NCBI GenBank assembly: GCA_930633495.1
Contig: CAKNFJ010000001.1
Coordinates: 2,999,001 to 3,063,000, forward strand
Reading direction: 5' to 3'
From: Hyphomicrobiales bacterium
GTDB lineage: Bacteria; Pseudomonadota; Alphaproteobacteria; Rhizobiales; Beijerinckiaceae
DNA length: 64,000 bases
The notes under the pieces were generated by a model. The model made no database searches and was not told the DNA's origin. It was given only the letters and a program-made list of their open reading frames with translations. Shown piece by piece: positions 42,210-52,131 of the stretch. The translations under genes and the position numbers were made by a program. Within the stretch, counting starts at the first letter, position 1, and every line of letters starts with the position of its first letter.

Positions 42210-43694
42210 CTATTCGGCGACGACCTTGTAGCGCTGGCCCGGTGTCAGCGCGGCGTTGCGGTCGAGCCCGTTCAGCAGCTGGAAGAGCTCTCCGGGGCGG
42301 TCCTGCTCCGGCATGCGTTCGGCCATGCTGGTGATGCTGTCGCCCGCCTCGGCGGCGACCAGCCGGACGACCATCGGCCGGACGGCCTGCGCCTCGGCTG
42401 GGGACAGGACGCGGAAGCTGTCGGCGATGGCGCGCATCGCCCGCTCGGGATCGTTGGCGCCGCGTGCCGCCAGGATGAAGCGATAGACGCGGTCGCCGAC
42501 CTGCACGGCCGCAAGGCGGAACATCCAGTCGGTGCCCTTGCCATGGGCGATGACGGCGGGGTGCCCGGCGATCTCGATCTTCTGGATGCCGGTGGTCTCG
42601 ACGCCTTCGATCCAGCCAGCGGCGACATAGGATTCCAGCGTCTGGCCGCCCTTCAGCGTGACCGAGTCGAAGCGGAGCGCTTGGGAGCCGCTCGCGCTGA
42701 CGCCGATCACCATGTCCTGCGCGGCCTCCAGGCTGAAGCCTTCGGGCGCGGTGAAGCCGATGCGCAATGCGCTGTTGAGGTAGCGCCGGCCGCGCACCAC
42801 GCCGTCGCGCGGATCGTCGCCATAGGCCAGCCCCTCGACGGCGTTGAGCCAGCGATTGGCATCGCGCTCGCCGATGCCGGGGGCGCCGATCTGCCGGGCG
42901 GCATTGGTCACGGCGGCGATACGCTCGGGCGTCTGCGGGTGGCTGGAGAGAATGTCGAGCCGCTTGTCGTCGGCGCTCTGGTTCTGGCCGCTGTTGCGGA
43001 AGGCGGTATTGCGGCCGAGCGTCGCCAGGAAGCGGCCGGCGCCATAGGGATCGTAGCCGGCGCGGGCGATGTTGCGCACGCTGATCTGGTCGGCGGTGAG
43101 CTCCTGCTGACGCGAGAAGCGGGCAAGCGAGAGCTTCGAGCCGGCGCGCACGGCCGCGCCCTGGGACGGGTCCTTGAGGACTTGCGAGACGACCTGACTC
43201 ACCAGTGCCGATTCCGCCTCCTTCTCGGCGCGCTCGACGGCGTGCTGCGCGGTGACGTGGGCGATCTCATGGGCCAGGACGGAGGCGATCTCGGAGGTGT
43301 CGTTGGCGAGAACCAGCAGGCCGCGCGTGACGTAGAGCCGGCCGTTGGGCAGGGCGAAGGCGTTGACCACCGGCGAGTTCAGGATGGTGATCTCGTAATG
43401 GCCGATCTGGCCCTCGCCGGCCTTGGCCAGACGCTGGACGACCTCGTCCAGTACGGCGCGGGCCTTGGGCGCGCGGTACTCGCCGCCGAAGGCCGCAAGC
43501 AGGCGCTGATGCTCCTGGTCCGAAGCGCGCTGGACCGTATTGATGCGCGGCGCGATCTCGTCGCCGGAATTCGTGCTCGCCGGCACGAGCGCGCTCTGGT
43601 CGCCGAGGCAGCCGACGAGCAGCAGCCCCGGCAGCGCAATGGCTGCCAGCCGTCTCGATTGCCGCGAAAGCGATTTCCGCCAGAGCTCCAGCAT
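42210..43694 (-). CDS. M48-family metalloprotease lipoprotein with C-terminal LysM-like domain
   Basis: A 494-residue cell-envelope protease (BepA/LoiP-like). The signal peptide ends in the lipobox LVGC (about residue 29). The M48 zinc motif HEIAH starts at His142 (VLAHEIAHVTAQH), with the third ligand glutamate in RQQELTADQISVRNIARAGYDP. The C-terminus (about residues 440-494) ends in a LysM-like fold (AGDSITSMAERM and TPGQRYKVVAE), which would hold it near peptidoglycan. A role in outer-membrane protein quality control is inferred from the family. The frameshifted nuclease-like gene lies 4 bases upstream. Confidence 0.9.
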   Translation of the reverse strand: MLELWRKSLSRQSRRLAAIALPGLLLVGCLGDQSALVPASTNSGDEIAPRINTVQRASDQEHQRLLAAFGGEYRAPKARAVLDEVVQRLAKAGEGQIGHYEITILNSPVVNAFALPNGRLYVTRGLLVLANDTSEIASVLAHEIAHVTAQHAVERAEKEAESALVSQVVSQVLKDPSQGAAVRAGSKLSLARFSRQQELTADQISVRNIARAGYDPYGAGRFLATLGRNTAFRNSGQNQSADDKRLDILSSHPQTPERIAAVTNAARQIGAPGIGERDANRWLNAVEGLAYGDDPRDGVVRGRRYLNSALRIGFTAPEGFSLEAAQDMVIGVSASGSQALRFDSVTLKGGQTLESYVAAGWIEGVETTGIQKIEIAGHPAVIAHGKGTDWMFRLAAVQVGDRVYRFILAARGANDPERAMRAIADSFRVLSPAEAQAVRPMVVRLVAAEAGDSITSMAERMPEQDRPGELFQLLNGLDRNAALTPGQRYKVVAE

Positions 43695-43698
43695 ATCC

Positions 43699-44468
43699 TC
43701 AGTCGATCAGTTCCAGCGCCGTGCGCGTCGTCGCCTCCAGCAAGAGGCCGTCGCGTCCGGACAGGACGCCATAGGCGCGCACGCGTTTACCGCCGAGGCT
43801 GCCCGTGGTCCAGCCGGCGCCCTTCAATTCGCGCCATAAAGCCCGCGAGACGACGATCGAAGCGGCTTCCCCGGGGCGGCGCGACAGGTTCAGATAGGTC
43901 CGCTGGGAGCGTTCGCCGACGGAGGCGATCCGGCCTTCCAGCATGACGTATCGTCCTTCCTGCGCCCTTACGGCGGCGAGATCATGGCCATCGATGGCCA
44001 CCGGGCGGGAAGGTGAGGGGTCCGTTCTTAACGCCGCCTGAACGGAAACAGCGCCGACACAGGGCGAGGCGTTCCGCTCGGGCAGGGGCAGGGCCGCGCC
44101 CTCGCGCTGGAGGATGAGCGCCAGCTCCTGCCGGTCCTTCCCTGGAGCATCGGCCGGAACGAACAGCCTGGAGGGCCAGCGCCCCCAGCGATCCGGCTCG
44201 CCGAGGACCGCCAGATCGAGCGAGCGGTCGAGAAAGCGGGCGATTCCGGCGCGGAACCGCTCGGCCTGCTCGCCGTCCTGGCGCGGCGCCAATCCCATCA
44301 GCCTGAGGGCCCTGCCATCGCTCAGGACCGGGTCTCCGGCCGCGTCGACGCCTGCGAGCCGGACAGGCGTCGTCTCGGTCGGGGGGCGGCGCAATCCGGC
44401 GCGGCCGCGGCCGGGAGGCCGGGCGAGGCCACGAGCATGACAGTTGCAAGAAGGGACTTCACCCGCAT
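43699..44468 (-). pseudogene. Thermonuclease (SNase)-like exported protein, apparently frameshifted
   Basis: From an ATG at 44468 the minus strand encodes a clear signal peptide (MRVKSLLATVMLVASPGLPAAAAP). The mature part (VRLAGVDAAGDPVLSDGRALRLMGLAP through TRTALELID) is in another frame and by itself could start only at a TTG (44394). The switch occurs at a run of six C on the coding strand (44381-44386). One more C would join signal and body into a 256-residue protein. The body resembles SNase-like proteins of this bacterial group but lacks the Arg/Glu/Arg catalytic set. It is either a real frameshift mutation or a base-calling error. It lies just upstream of the M48 lipoprotein gene. Confidence 0.7.
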
Positions 44469-44496
44469 CGCGATTATGCTACACGAGTTTTCATGC

Positions 44497-44573
<77 letters not shown>

Positions 44574-44578
44574 TTCAC

Positions 44579-44606
44579 AGTCTAGGCTCCTGAAGGAGCT
44601 TAGACT
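44579..44606 (+). other. Stem-loop after tRNA-Arg
   Basis: A 12-bp stem (AGTCTAGGCTCC with GGAGCTTAGACT, one G-T pair) with a TGAA loop lies six bases after the tRNA CCA end. It probably marks the 3' end of the tRNA transcript, although no T-run follows. The remaining sequence up to 44729 contains nothing I can name. Confidence 0.6.
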
Positions 44607-44729
44607 TCCGAAAAGATCAACGGTTTCCCTGGGCCGAACTGCCTCGCAGATCGTCATGAATGAGCATATTGATGCTCGAGGCGGAGCGTGAACGAGTGCC
44701 AGCCCCGGGCTGGCCGCTTCCCGCATCGC

Positions 44730-46156
<1,427 letters not shown>

Positions 46157-46160
<4 letters not shown>

Positions 46161-46768
46161 TGCAGCGGCTTCTCATAGGCGTATTCGTGCTGGTGGAAGC
46201 CACGCAGCGCCGCGGCACGCTTGATCATCTCGGAGAGGCCCTGCGCCAGGATCAGGGCGAAGCCGACCGGCAGGAGCAGGATGACGGGCCAGCGGATCAG
46301 GCCGCCGGCATTGTTCGAGGCCTCGTTCAGGGTCCAGGACTGGACGAACCACGGCCAGGTGAACCAGATCATCACGATGCACATCGGCAGCAGGAAGACC
46401 GCGCCGCCGAGCAGGTCGATCCAGTGCCGGGTACGGTCCGAGACCATGCCGTAGAACAGGTCGACCCGGACATGCTCGTTGACCTTCAGCGTATAGGCCG
46501 AGCCGAGCAGCACCATGCCGGCGAACATGTACCACTGCAGTTCGAGCCAGGCATTCGAGCTGTAGGAGAACAGGTAGCGGATTGTGGCGTTGCCGGCGCT
46601 GACGACGCAGGCGAGCAGGACGAGCCAGCTCGCCACGACGCCGAGCACGCCGCCGACCCGGTCGATCGCGCGGGAGACAGGCATCAGCTCGCGGCAGAAC
46701 ACCCAGGCGATCGCGACGGTCGCAGCCATGCAGCCGACCGTGGCCAGCGCCAACCAAAGTTTGAACAT
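46157..46768 (-). CDS. dctQ: TRAP transporter small permease subunit (DctQ-type)
   Basis: A 203-residue membrane protein with an extra N-terminal helix before the usual four-helix DctQ core. The core is marked by NAWLELQWYMFAGMVLLGSAYTLKVNEHVRVDLFYGMVSDRTRHWIDLLG. It pairs with the large subunit to form the membrane complex. The two genes overlap by ATGA. The usual third component, the periplasmic DctP binding protein, is absent on both sides in this window. Confidence 0.9.
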
Positions 46769-46856
46769 GCGCTCCCGTCCTGCGGTTATCCGCTTATCCC
46801 AGGGAGTCGCAGCTACCAGCTACGCGCTTAGCTGTTCCATTGCGGAGGAGGGCTTA

Positions 46857-47594
46857 TCACATAGCCTCGGCATAACCGGCCGCGTCGAGCTGCTCCTGCG
46901 TGCGCAGGCGATATCCGACGGCCAGCTCGGTGACGATGTAGATCGGCTGCGCCGGATCGGGCTCGATCCGATTGCGCAGCTTCTTCATGAGGATACGCAG
47001 GTACTGCACATCCTCCACGGGTTCCTGCGGCCAGAGCTCGCGCATCAACTGACGATGCGTCAAGACATGCCCGTGATGGACCGCGAGAATCCGCAGCAGG
47101 GCGAATTGCTTCGGCGAAAGTATGACGGCGCTGGCGTCCATGCTGACCAGCCGGCGGGCGATGTCGATCTGGAGCGAGCCGACGCGCACGATCGGCTCCG
47201 CCGTCTCCTGCCGCACCGTGCGGCGCAGCACGACCCGCGCCCGGGCCAGGAGTTCGGCCATGCCGAACGGCTTGACGATATAGTCGTCGGCGCCGCTCTC
47301 CAACAGCCGGACCTTCTCAGGCTCCGACTTGCGCACCGAGAGCACGATCACCGGCGCCTGCGACCAGCTTCGCAGCGCCTCCAGCACGATCGCGCCATCG
47401 GAATCGGGCAGGCCAAGATCGAGCACCACGAGATCGGGCTGGCGCATGACGGCGAGCTCGGTCGCCTGCCGCGCGGTCTCAGCCTCGATCACCCGGAAGC
47501 CGTGCATCTGCAGCCCCGTGCGCAGGAAGCGGCGGATGGCGAGATCGTCGTCGACGACGAGCACGAGCGGTCCCGAAGGCGTCTCAGCGGTCAT
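46857..47594 (-). CDS. OmpR/KdpE-type response regulator
   Basis: A 245-residue two-component regulator. The receiver domain (residues 10-125) has the acidic pair in VVDDD, the phosphoacceptor in DLVVLDLGLPD and the KPFG lysine. The C-terminal winged helix resembles KdpE (LSPKQFALLRILAVHHGHVLTHRQLMRELWPQEPVEDVQYLRILMKKLRNRIEPDP). The start at 47594 is the ATG just before the receiver; an upstream frame exists inside the kinase gene. It overlaps the kinase gene by 11 bases. Target genes are not evident: no kdpFABC potassium pump is in this window. Confidence 0.9.
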   Translation of the reverse strand: MTAETPSGPLVLVVDDDLAIRRFLRTGLQMHGFRVIEAETARQATELAVMRQPDLVVLDLGLPDSDGAIVLEALRSWSQAPVIVLSVRKSEPEKVRLLESGADDYIVKPFGMAELLARARVVLRRTVRQETAEPIVRVGSLQIDIARRLVSMDASAVILSPKQFALLRILAVHHGHVLTHRQLMRELWPQEPVEDVQYLRILMKKLRNRIEPDPAQPIYIVTELAVGYRLRTQEQLDAAGYAEAM

Positions 47595-49122
47595 GGTCGT
47601 CTCCGCCGGCCGTGGCTTTCGCGATGGGCAGGTGAATGCGCATGGCGGTGCCCCGGTTCGGCCCTTCGCTCGACGCGACGATGCGTCCGCCATTGGCTTC
47701 GACGAAAATCCGCGCGATCGTCAATCCCAGCCCGCTGCCGCCGGCGATGTCGGCATGGCGCTCGCCGCGATGGAAACGCTCGAAGATATCCTCCACTTCC
47801 CGCGCATCGAGCCCCGGGCCATCGTCCGAGACCGTGATGGCGCAGCCCTCTTCGTCCCGCTCCACCGCGATCCGGATCGATGCGCCGTCCTGCGTATATT
47901 TCGCCGCGTTTTCGAGGACGTTGACGAGGGCCTGGGCGAGCAGCACCGGGTCTACGCGGATGAGCGGCAGCGGTTCGCGGAATTGCCGGCTGACCATGCG
48001 TCCACGCAGACGCTCGGCGGCCGTGTCGAGCGCATCGTTGACGATGTCGGCCGGATCGACGGTGTCGAGACGTGGCTGCAGGGCTCCCGCGCGGATGCGG
48101 CCGAGGTCGAGCACATCCTCGATCAGCCGGTCGAGCCGGCGGGCCTCCTGCTCGATGCCCGTGGCGAGGCTTTGCAGGGGCGGGCGCGCCGCGAGATCCG
48201 GTACCGCGGCGAGCACGCTGGCGGCGCCCATGATGCCGGTGATCGGCGTTCGCAGTTCATGCGAAACCGACTCGACGAGGATGTCGCGCAATTCATCGGC
48301 CCGCTGGCGCAGCTTGCGTTCGGCCAGCGCCTGCGAGAGGCCGAGCCGTTCGAGCGAGCGCGCGCTCTCGGCCAACAGCGCCGGTATCTGGGCGATCGCC
48401 TCGTCGCGCCGTTGCTGGTCGGCATCGCTCAGGCGCAGGGCCAGAGCGGCAGGCCGTTCCTGCCCGCTGGCGATCCGGCAGAGGAGCCAGCGATCGCCGA
48501 GGACCGTCACCGCGGCAGTGTCGGGGCTGCCGGCAGAGGCGAGGAACCTGTCGGTCTCACGAGTGAGTTCAGCAGTCACATCGTTGGAAAACGCTGACCG
48601 CACGGCCCACAGGCCGCCCCGGTCCTGCGGAACGAAAAGCGCGACCGGCTGCTCCAGCGCCTCGGAGACATGGTGCGCGACGATGTCGTAGACGGCCTCC
48701 ACGTCGTTGGCGGCGACGATGGTGCTGCTGAGTTCGTAGACATGCCGGATCCTGCGCTCGTTCTGCTTCGCCCGCAGCATTTCGGTGCGCATCCGGCCCG
48801 CCAGCGGGCCGACCGTCAAAGCGACGACCAGAGAGGTGGCGAGGTCGATCATCTGTGCCGGCTCGAAGACGAGCGGGCTGAAAAGCGGCGGATAGAACAG
48901 CGACGTCATGAAGGCGCCGAGCAGCGCCGCGGCGATCGCAGGGCTGGTGCCCCAGCGTATGGCCGAAACCAGGATGGGCAGCATGTAGATCGCCGAGACG
49001 CTGTCCAGCGGAGCGAACCAGACCACGACACCTGCCACCGCCGTCGCGATGGCCATGAGCGCAACGGTCTTGAGGTAGGGGATCAGAAAACGCAGCTCAG
49101 GCATTTGATCCAGGTACACCAT
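47584..49122 (-). CDS. Sensor histidine kinase, KdpD C-terminal-like (DUF4118)
   Basis: A 512-residue membrane histidine kinase. The N-terminal DUF4118 region has about four helices (residues 12-105: YLKTVALMAIATAVAGVVVWFAPLDSVSAIYMLPILVSAIRWG). It is followed by a GAF-like region, the H-box SVSHELRTPITGIMG, and an ATPase domain with N, G1 and G2 boxes (LVNVLENAAKYTQ, VSDDGPGLD, GSGLGLTIAR). Compared with full KdpD it lacks the roughly 370-residue N-terminal KdpD/universal-stress-like part. It is therefore a truncated-type sensor working with the adjacent KdpE-like regulator. Confidence 0.9.
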   Translation of the reverse strand: MVYLDQMPELRFLIPYLKTVALMAIATAVAGVVVWFAPLDSVSAIYMLPILVSAIRWGTSPAIAAALLGAFMTSLFYPPLFSPLVFEPAQMIDLATSLVVALTVGPLAGRMRTEMLRAKQNERRIRHVYELSSTIVAANDVEAVYDIVAHHVSEALEQPVALFVPQDRGGLWAVRSAFSNDVTAELTRETDRFLASAGSPDTAAVTVLGDRWLLCRIASGQERPAALALRLSDADQQRRDEAIAQIPALLAESARSLERLGLSQALAERKLRQRADELRDILVESVSHELRTPITGIMGAASVLAAVPDLAARPPLQSLATGIEQEARRLDRLIEDVLDLGRIRAGALQPRLDTVDPADIVNDALDTAAERLRGRMVSRQFREPLPLIRVDPVLLAQALVNVLENAAKYTQDGASIRIAVERDEEGCAITVSDDGPGLDAREVEDIFERFHRGERHADIAGGSGLGLTIARIFVEANGGRIVASSEGPNRGTAMRIHLPIAKATAGGDDHDR

Positions 49123-49133
49123 GGCGGCCGAGA

Positions 49134-49937
49134 TCAGTTTGCGATCGCATTGCCTACGCCGTGCCAGATTTGATCCTTGAGCATGATCAGAGGGGGCGCG
49201 GGAATCGTCACAGGTGGCTCGACACGCCTGATCCCATCGATCGCCAGGGTGGCGATATGGATCTCTCCGTCGGTATAGTAGGGATCGCCCTCGCCATTCC
49301 GGCCGAACAAGGTCGGACCCACTCCGGAAATCTGGAAGAAGTTCTGTACCATGCCGGCCTTGCCGAGGTCCCGCATCAGCAAGTCACGCTCGGCGTCGAT
49401 GTTGGGCGAAATGTGATGCGTCACCTGACCGGTGTCGTGGCTGAAGCCGACCCCGCGGTCGAACGTCACCGAGCCCAGCCAGACCGGCCGCCCACCATTC
49501 CCCTTCTCCAGGAGCATCCAGAATCGCACATGGTGCCGGCGATCCGCGCTCGAGCCTTCGGGCTTTTCGAAGGCGAGTTGTTCTTTTCTTCCGGAATAAT
49601 ACAGCGGACTGACCGGCGCCGTCTGGTAGGGCCGGTCGAGTACCACGCTGCCGATGATCTCGAGGCTCGTCCGCAGCGTAATCGGGTCAGCCGGATACCA
49701 ACCGGCCGCATGCATGGCACGGAGGGCGTCATCCTTGCTGCCGACGAATCCGACATTCAGCGCATCGCCCGGGATACCGCTTGCGGTGCGCGTCACCATC
49801 GGCAAGGAGGCCAGGCCCGGCTCGTGTTCGTAATGACGCCACAGAAGGGGCAGCATCAGATACGCAAGCAGCAAGTAGCCGCCGAGCGCAGCTGCCAGAA
49901 CGATCCACCATCGTCGCTTGCTCGCGAGCTGCCCCAT
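49134..49937 (-). CDS. LssY C-terminal domain protein, membrane-anchored
   Basis: With the start at 49937 (MGQLASKRRWWIVL) the product is 267 residues: one N-terminal membrane helix (about residues 10-30) and a soluble domain resembling the LssY C-terminal family. Its marks are DALNVGFVGSKDDALRAMHAAGWYPADPITLRTSLEIIGSVV and FDRGVGFSHDTGQVTHHISPNIDAERDLL. The family has no established activity. A longer frame from 50072 is possible, but that start lies in a hairpin (50063-50083, CCTTCGGC with GCCGAAGG). It is the gene immediately upstream of the histidine kinase on the same strand (11-base gap). Confidence 0.72.
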   Translation of the reverse strand: MGQLASKRRWWIVLAAALGGYLLLAYLMLPLLWRHYEHEPGLASLPMVTRTASGIPGDALNVGFVGSKDDALRAMHAAGWYPADPITLRTSLEIIGSVVLDRPYQTAPVSPLYYSGRKEQLAFEKPEGSSADRRHHVRFWMLLEKGNGGRPVWLGSVTFDRGVGFSHDTGQVTHHISPNIDAERDLLMRDLGKAGMVQNFFQISGVGPTLFGRNGEGDPYYTDGEIHIATLAIDGIRRVEPPVTIPAPPLIMLKDQIWHGVGNAIAN

Positions 49938-50159
49938 TTCCGACGTCACATGATTGAAATCAAGACATAGCGCTGACGGTCCGCTTGTGAAACCCAGTGG
50001 CTGTGCAGGCCGATCTCCCGCAAGTGATGCCGGCGAATGGCCGTTCGTGTTCGATCCCTTCGCCTTCGGCATAGCGCCGAAGGTTTCCGCATCGGCGTGC
50101 TTGCTTGCATCATGCTTCCAATGGCTGCCGACGCGTGGCCGGCAGTTCCTGACACGCCT

Positions 50160-51092
50160 CTAGAACGCGACCTTGTCCGCGCCCTTGAGCTTCAGCGTTT
50201 CGCGGGCCTCTGCCGGCGTGGCGATCTCGAGGCCCAATCCCTCGACGATCTGTCTGGCGGCCCGGACCTGATCGGCGTTGGATTTCGCCAACTGCCCCGG
50301 TCCGAGCCAGAGCGAATCCTCCAGGCCGACGCGCAGATTGCCGCCCATCGAGACGGCCATGGCGGCAATGGCGAGCTGATGGCGCCCGGCTCCCAGGACC
50401 GACCAGTGATAATCCTCGCCGAAGAGCCTGTCGGCCGTGCGCTTCATATGCGCGACATCCTCCGGATGCGGACCGATGCCGCCGAGGATGCCGAAGACGG
50501 ACTGGACGAAGAAGGGCGGCTTCACCAGCCCGCGGTCGGCGAAATGGGCGAGCGTATAGAGATGGCCGATATCGTAGCACTCGATCTCGAAGCGGGTGCC
50601 GTTCTCGGCGCATGTGGTCAGGATGTTCTCGATGTCCTGGAAGGTGTTCTTGAAGATGCGGTCCTTCGAGCCTTCGAGATAGGGCCGCTCCCAGGCGTGC
50701 TCGAACTCGTTGAAACGTGCCAGCATCGGATAGAGCCCGAAATTCATCGAGCCCATGTTGAGCGAGGCCACTTCCGGCTTGAAATGGGCGCAGGGCTGCA
50801 GCCGCTCCTCGACGCCCATGGTCGGCGCGCCGCCGGTGGTGATGTTGATGACGGCGTCGCAGCGCTGCTTGATCACCTTGAGGAAGGGCTCGAAGGCCTC
50901 CGGCGACTGGTCGGGCTGGCCCGTCTTCGGGTTGCGCGCATGGACATGGACCAGGGCCGCGCCGGCCTCGGCCGCGCCGACGGCGGCGTCGATGATCTCG
51001 TCCGGCGTCACCGGCAAATGAGGGGACATCGACGGAGTGTGGATCGCCCCCGTCACCGCGCAGGTGATCATGACTTTGCGGCTCTTGGCCAT
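50160..51092 (-). CDS. BKACE family beta-keto acid cleavage enzyme
   Basis: A 310-residue TIM-barrel zinc enzyme. The family condenses a beta-keto acid with acetyl-CoA to give acetoacetate and a new CoA ester. The zinc site motif HVHARNPKTG lies at about residues 49-58. Other family marks are INITTGGAPTMGVEERL, ASLNMGSMNFGLYP and VLGAGRHQLAIAAMAVSMGGNLRVGLEDSLWLGPGQLAKSNADQV. The substrate differs between subgroups (for example 3-keto-5-aminohexanoate or dehydrocarnitine) and cannot be fixed here. It is the last gene of the transporter and dehydrogenase operon, 51 bases after the dehydrogenase. Confidence 0.92.
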   Translation of the reverse strand: MAKSRKVMITCAVTGAIHTPSMSPHLPVTPDEIIDAAVGAAEAGAALVHVHARNPKTGQPDQSPEAFEPFLKVIKQRCDAVINITTGGAPTMGVEERLQPCAHFKPEVASLNMGSMNFGLYPMLARFNEFEHAWERPYLEGSKDRIFKNTFQDIENILTTCAENGTRFEIECYDIGHLYTLAHFADRGLVKPPFFVQSVFGILGGIGPHPEDVAHMKRTADRLFGEDYHWSVLGAGRHQLAIAAMAVSMGGNLRVGLEDSLWLGPGQLAKSNADQVRAARQIVEGLGLEIATPAEARETLKLKGADKVAF

Positions 51093-51143
51093 GGTTCCGT
51101 TCCTCTTCTCTCGCGCGGAAGTCGGTCTCGGCGGAAGTTGGTC

Positions 51144-52085
51144 TCAATCGGGCTTGGCGACGGCTGCATGCTTGTGGGCGCGCAAGGCGGCGAGCCGTCC
51201 GTCGCGCCAGTCGCTGAGCCGCTTGACGCGCTCGGCCGATTGCGCGCCGCGCCATTCCCGCATCACTTCGGCGACGGTCGCCTCTTCGAACGGGTTGCCG
51301 CGCCCCTCGGACGACTTGACCATGCGGTCGAGCGAAGCCGCGTAACGCGAACAATAATCGGGAATGCCGCCGGGCGCATTGAGTTCGATCGTCTCGAACG
51401 GCCCCATGAAGGCCCAGCGCAGGCCCAGCCCGTCGCGGATCGTCTTGTCGACGTCCTCCGCGCTGGCGACGCCGTCCCCGACGAGGCGGAAGGCCTCGGC
51501 CAGCAGCACCGCCTGCAAGCGGTTGAGGACGAAGCCGGCCTTTTCCTTGCGCAGCGTGATCGGCACCTGGCCGGCCCTTTCGTAGATCGCCTTGGCACGC
51601 TCGACGACGGCCGGATCGGTCCAGGGTGCCGGTGCGATCTCGACGATCGGGACCAGATGTGGCGGGTTCACCGGGTGGCCGACGAGGCACCGGGCGCGGC
51701 CCTTCACGCCTTCGCTGAAGACCGAGGCCATGATGAAGGAAGTCGAGGAGGAGAGAATGGCGTCGGGAGCGGCGAGTTCGTCCATCTCGGCGAAGAGTGC
51801 GCGCTTCGCCTCGACGGTCTCGGGCCCGTTCTCCTGCACGAAGCCGGCACCGGACAGGACATCCGCCAGGTTGGAGGCGACCCGGATGCGGGCGAGCGCT
51901 CCCTTCGGATCGTTGACGAGCCCGTGCTCGGCCAACTCGTCGAGATTGGCAGCAATGTGCGCCCGCGCCGCCTCGGCCGCGCCCGCCACCACATCATGCA
52001 GGGCAACCTCGAAGCCGTGGCTGGCGAAGACGGTCGCCCAGGCGCGACCGATCAGGCCGGAACCGACGATGGCGATCTTGGTCAT
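51144..52085 (-). CDS. 3-hydroxyacyl-CoA dehydrogenase-family oxidoreductase (carnitine dehydrogenase-like)
   Basis: A 313-residue NAD-dependent dehydrogenase. The Rossmann fold begins IAIVGSGLIGRAWATVFASHGFEVALHD (GxGxxG at residues 8-13). SSSTSF and the catalytic His in GHPVNPPHLVPIVEI follow, then the helical C-terminal domain. The NPPHLVPIVEI form is typical of L-carnitine dehydrogenase, lambda-crystallin and L-gulonate dehydrogenase enzymes rather than fatty-acid FadB. I infer oxidation of a free 3-hydroxy acid to a 3-keto acid, which the adjacent BKACE enzyme could then cleave. It is 46 bases downstream of the fused ABC transporter gene. Confidence 0.9.
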   Translation of the reverse strand: MTKIAIVGSGLIGRAWATVFASHGFEVALHDVVAGAAEAARAHIAANLDELAEHGLVNDPKGALARIRVASNLADVLSGAGFVQENGPETVEAKRALFAEMDELAAPDAILSSSTSFIMASVFSEGVKGRARCLVGHPVNPPHLVPIVEIAPAPWTDPAVVERAKAIYERAGQVPITLRKEKAGFVLNRLQAVLLAEAFRLVGDGVASAEDVDKTIRDGLGLRWAFMGPFETIELNAPGGIPDYCSRYAASLDRMVKSSEGRGNPFEEATVAEVMREWRGAQSAERVKRLSDWRDGRLAALRAHKHAAVAKPD

Positions 52086-52131
52086 CGAAACATGTCCTTG
52101 TAGGAAGTCGGGAACAGGGCACGCGACCGGC

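Noticed and set aside
46857..49122. Complete Kdp potassium-uptake locus
   Set aside because: Only a KdpE-like regulator and a shortened KdpD-like kinase are present; no kdpF, A, B or C genes lie on either side.
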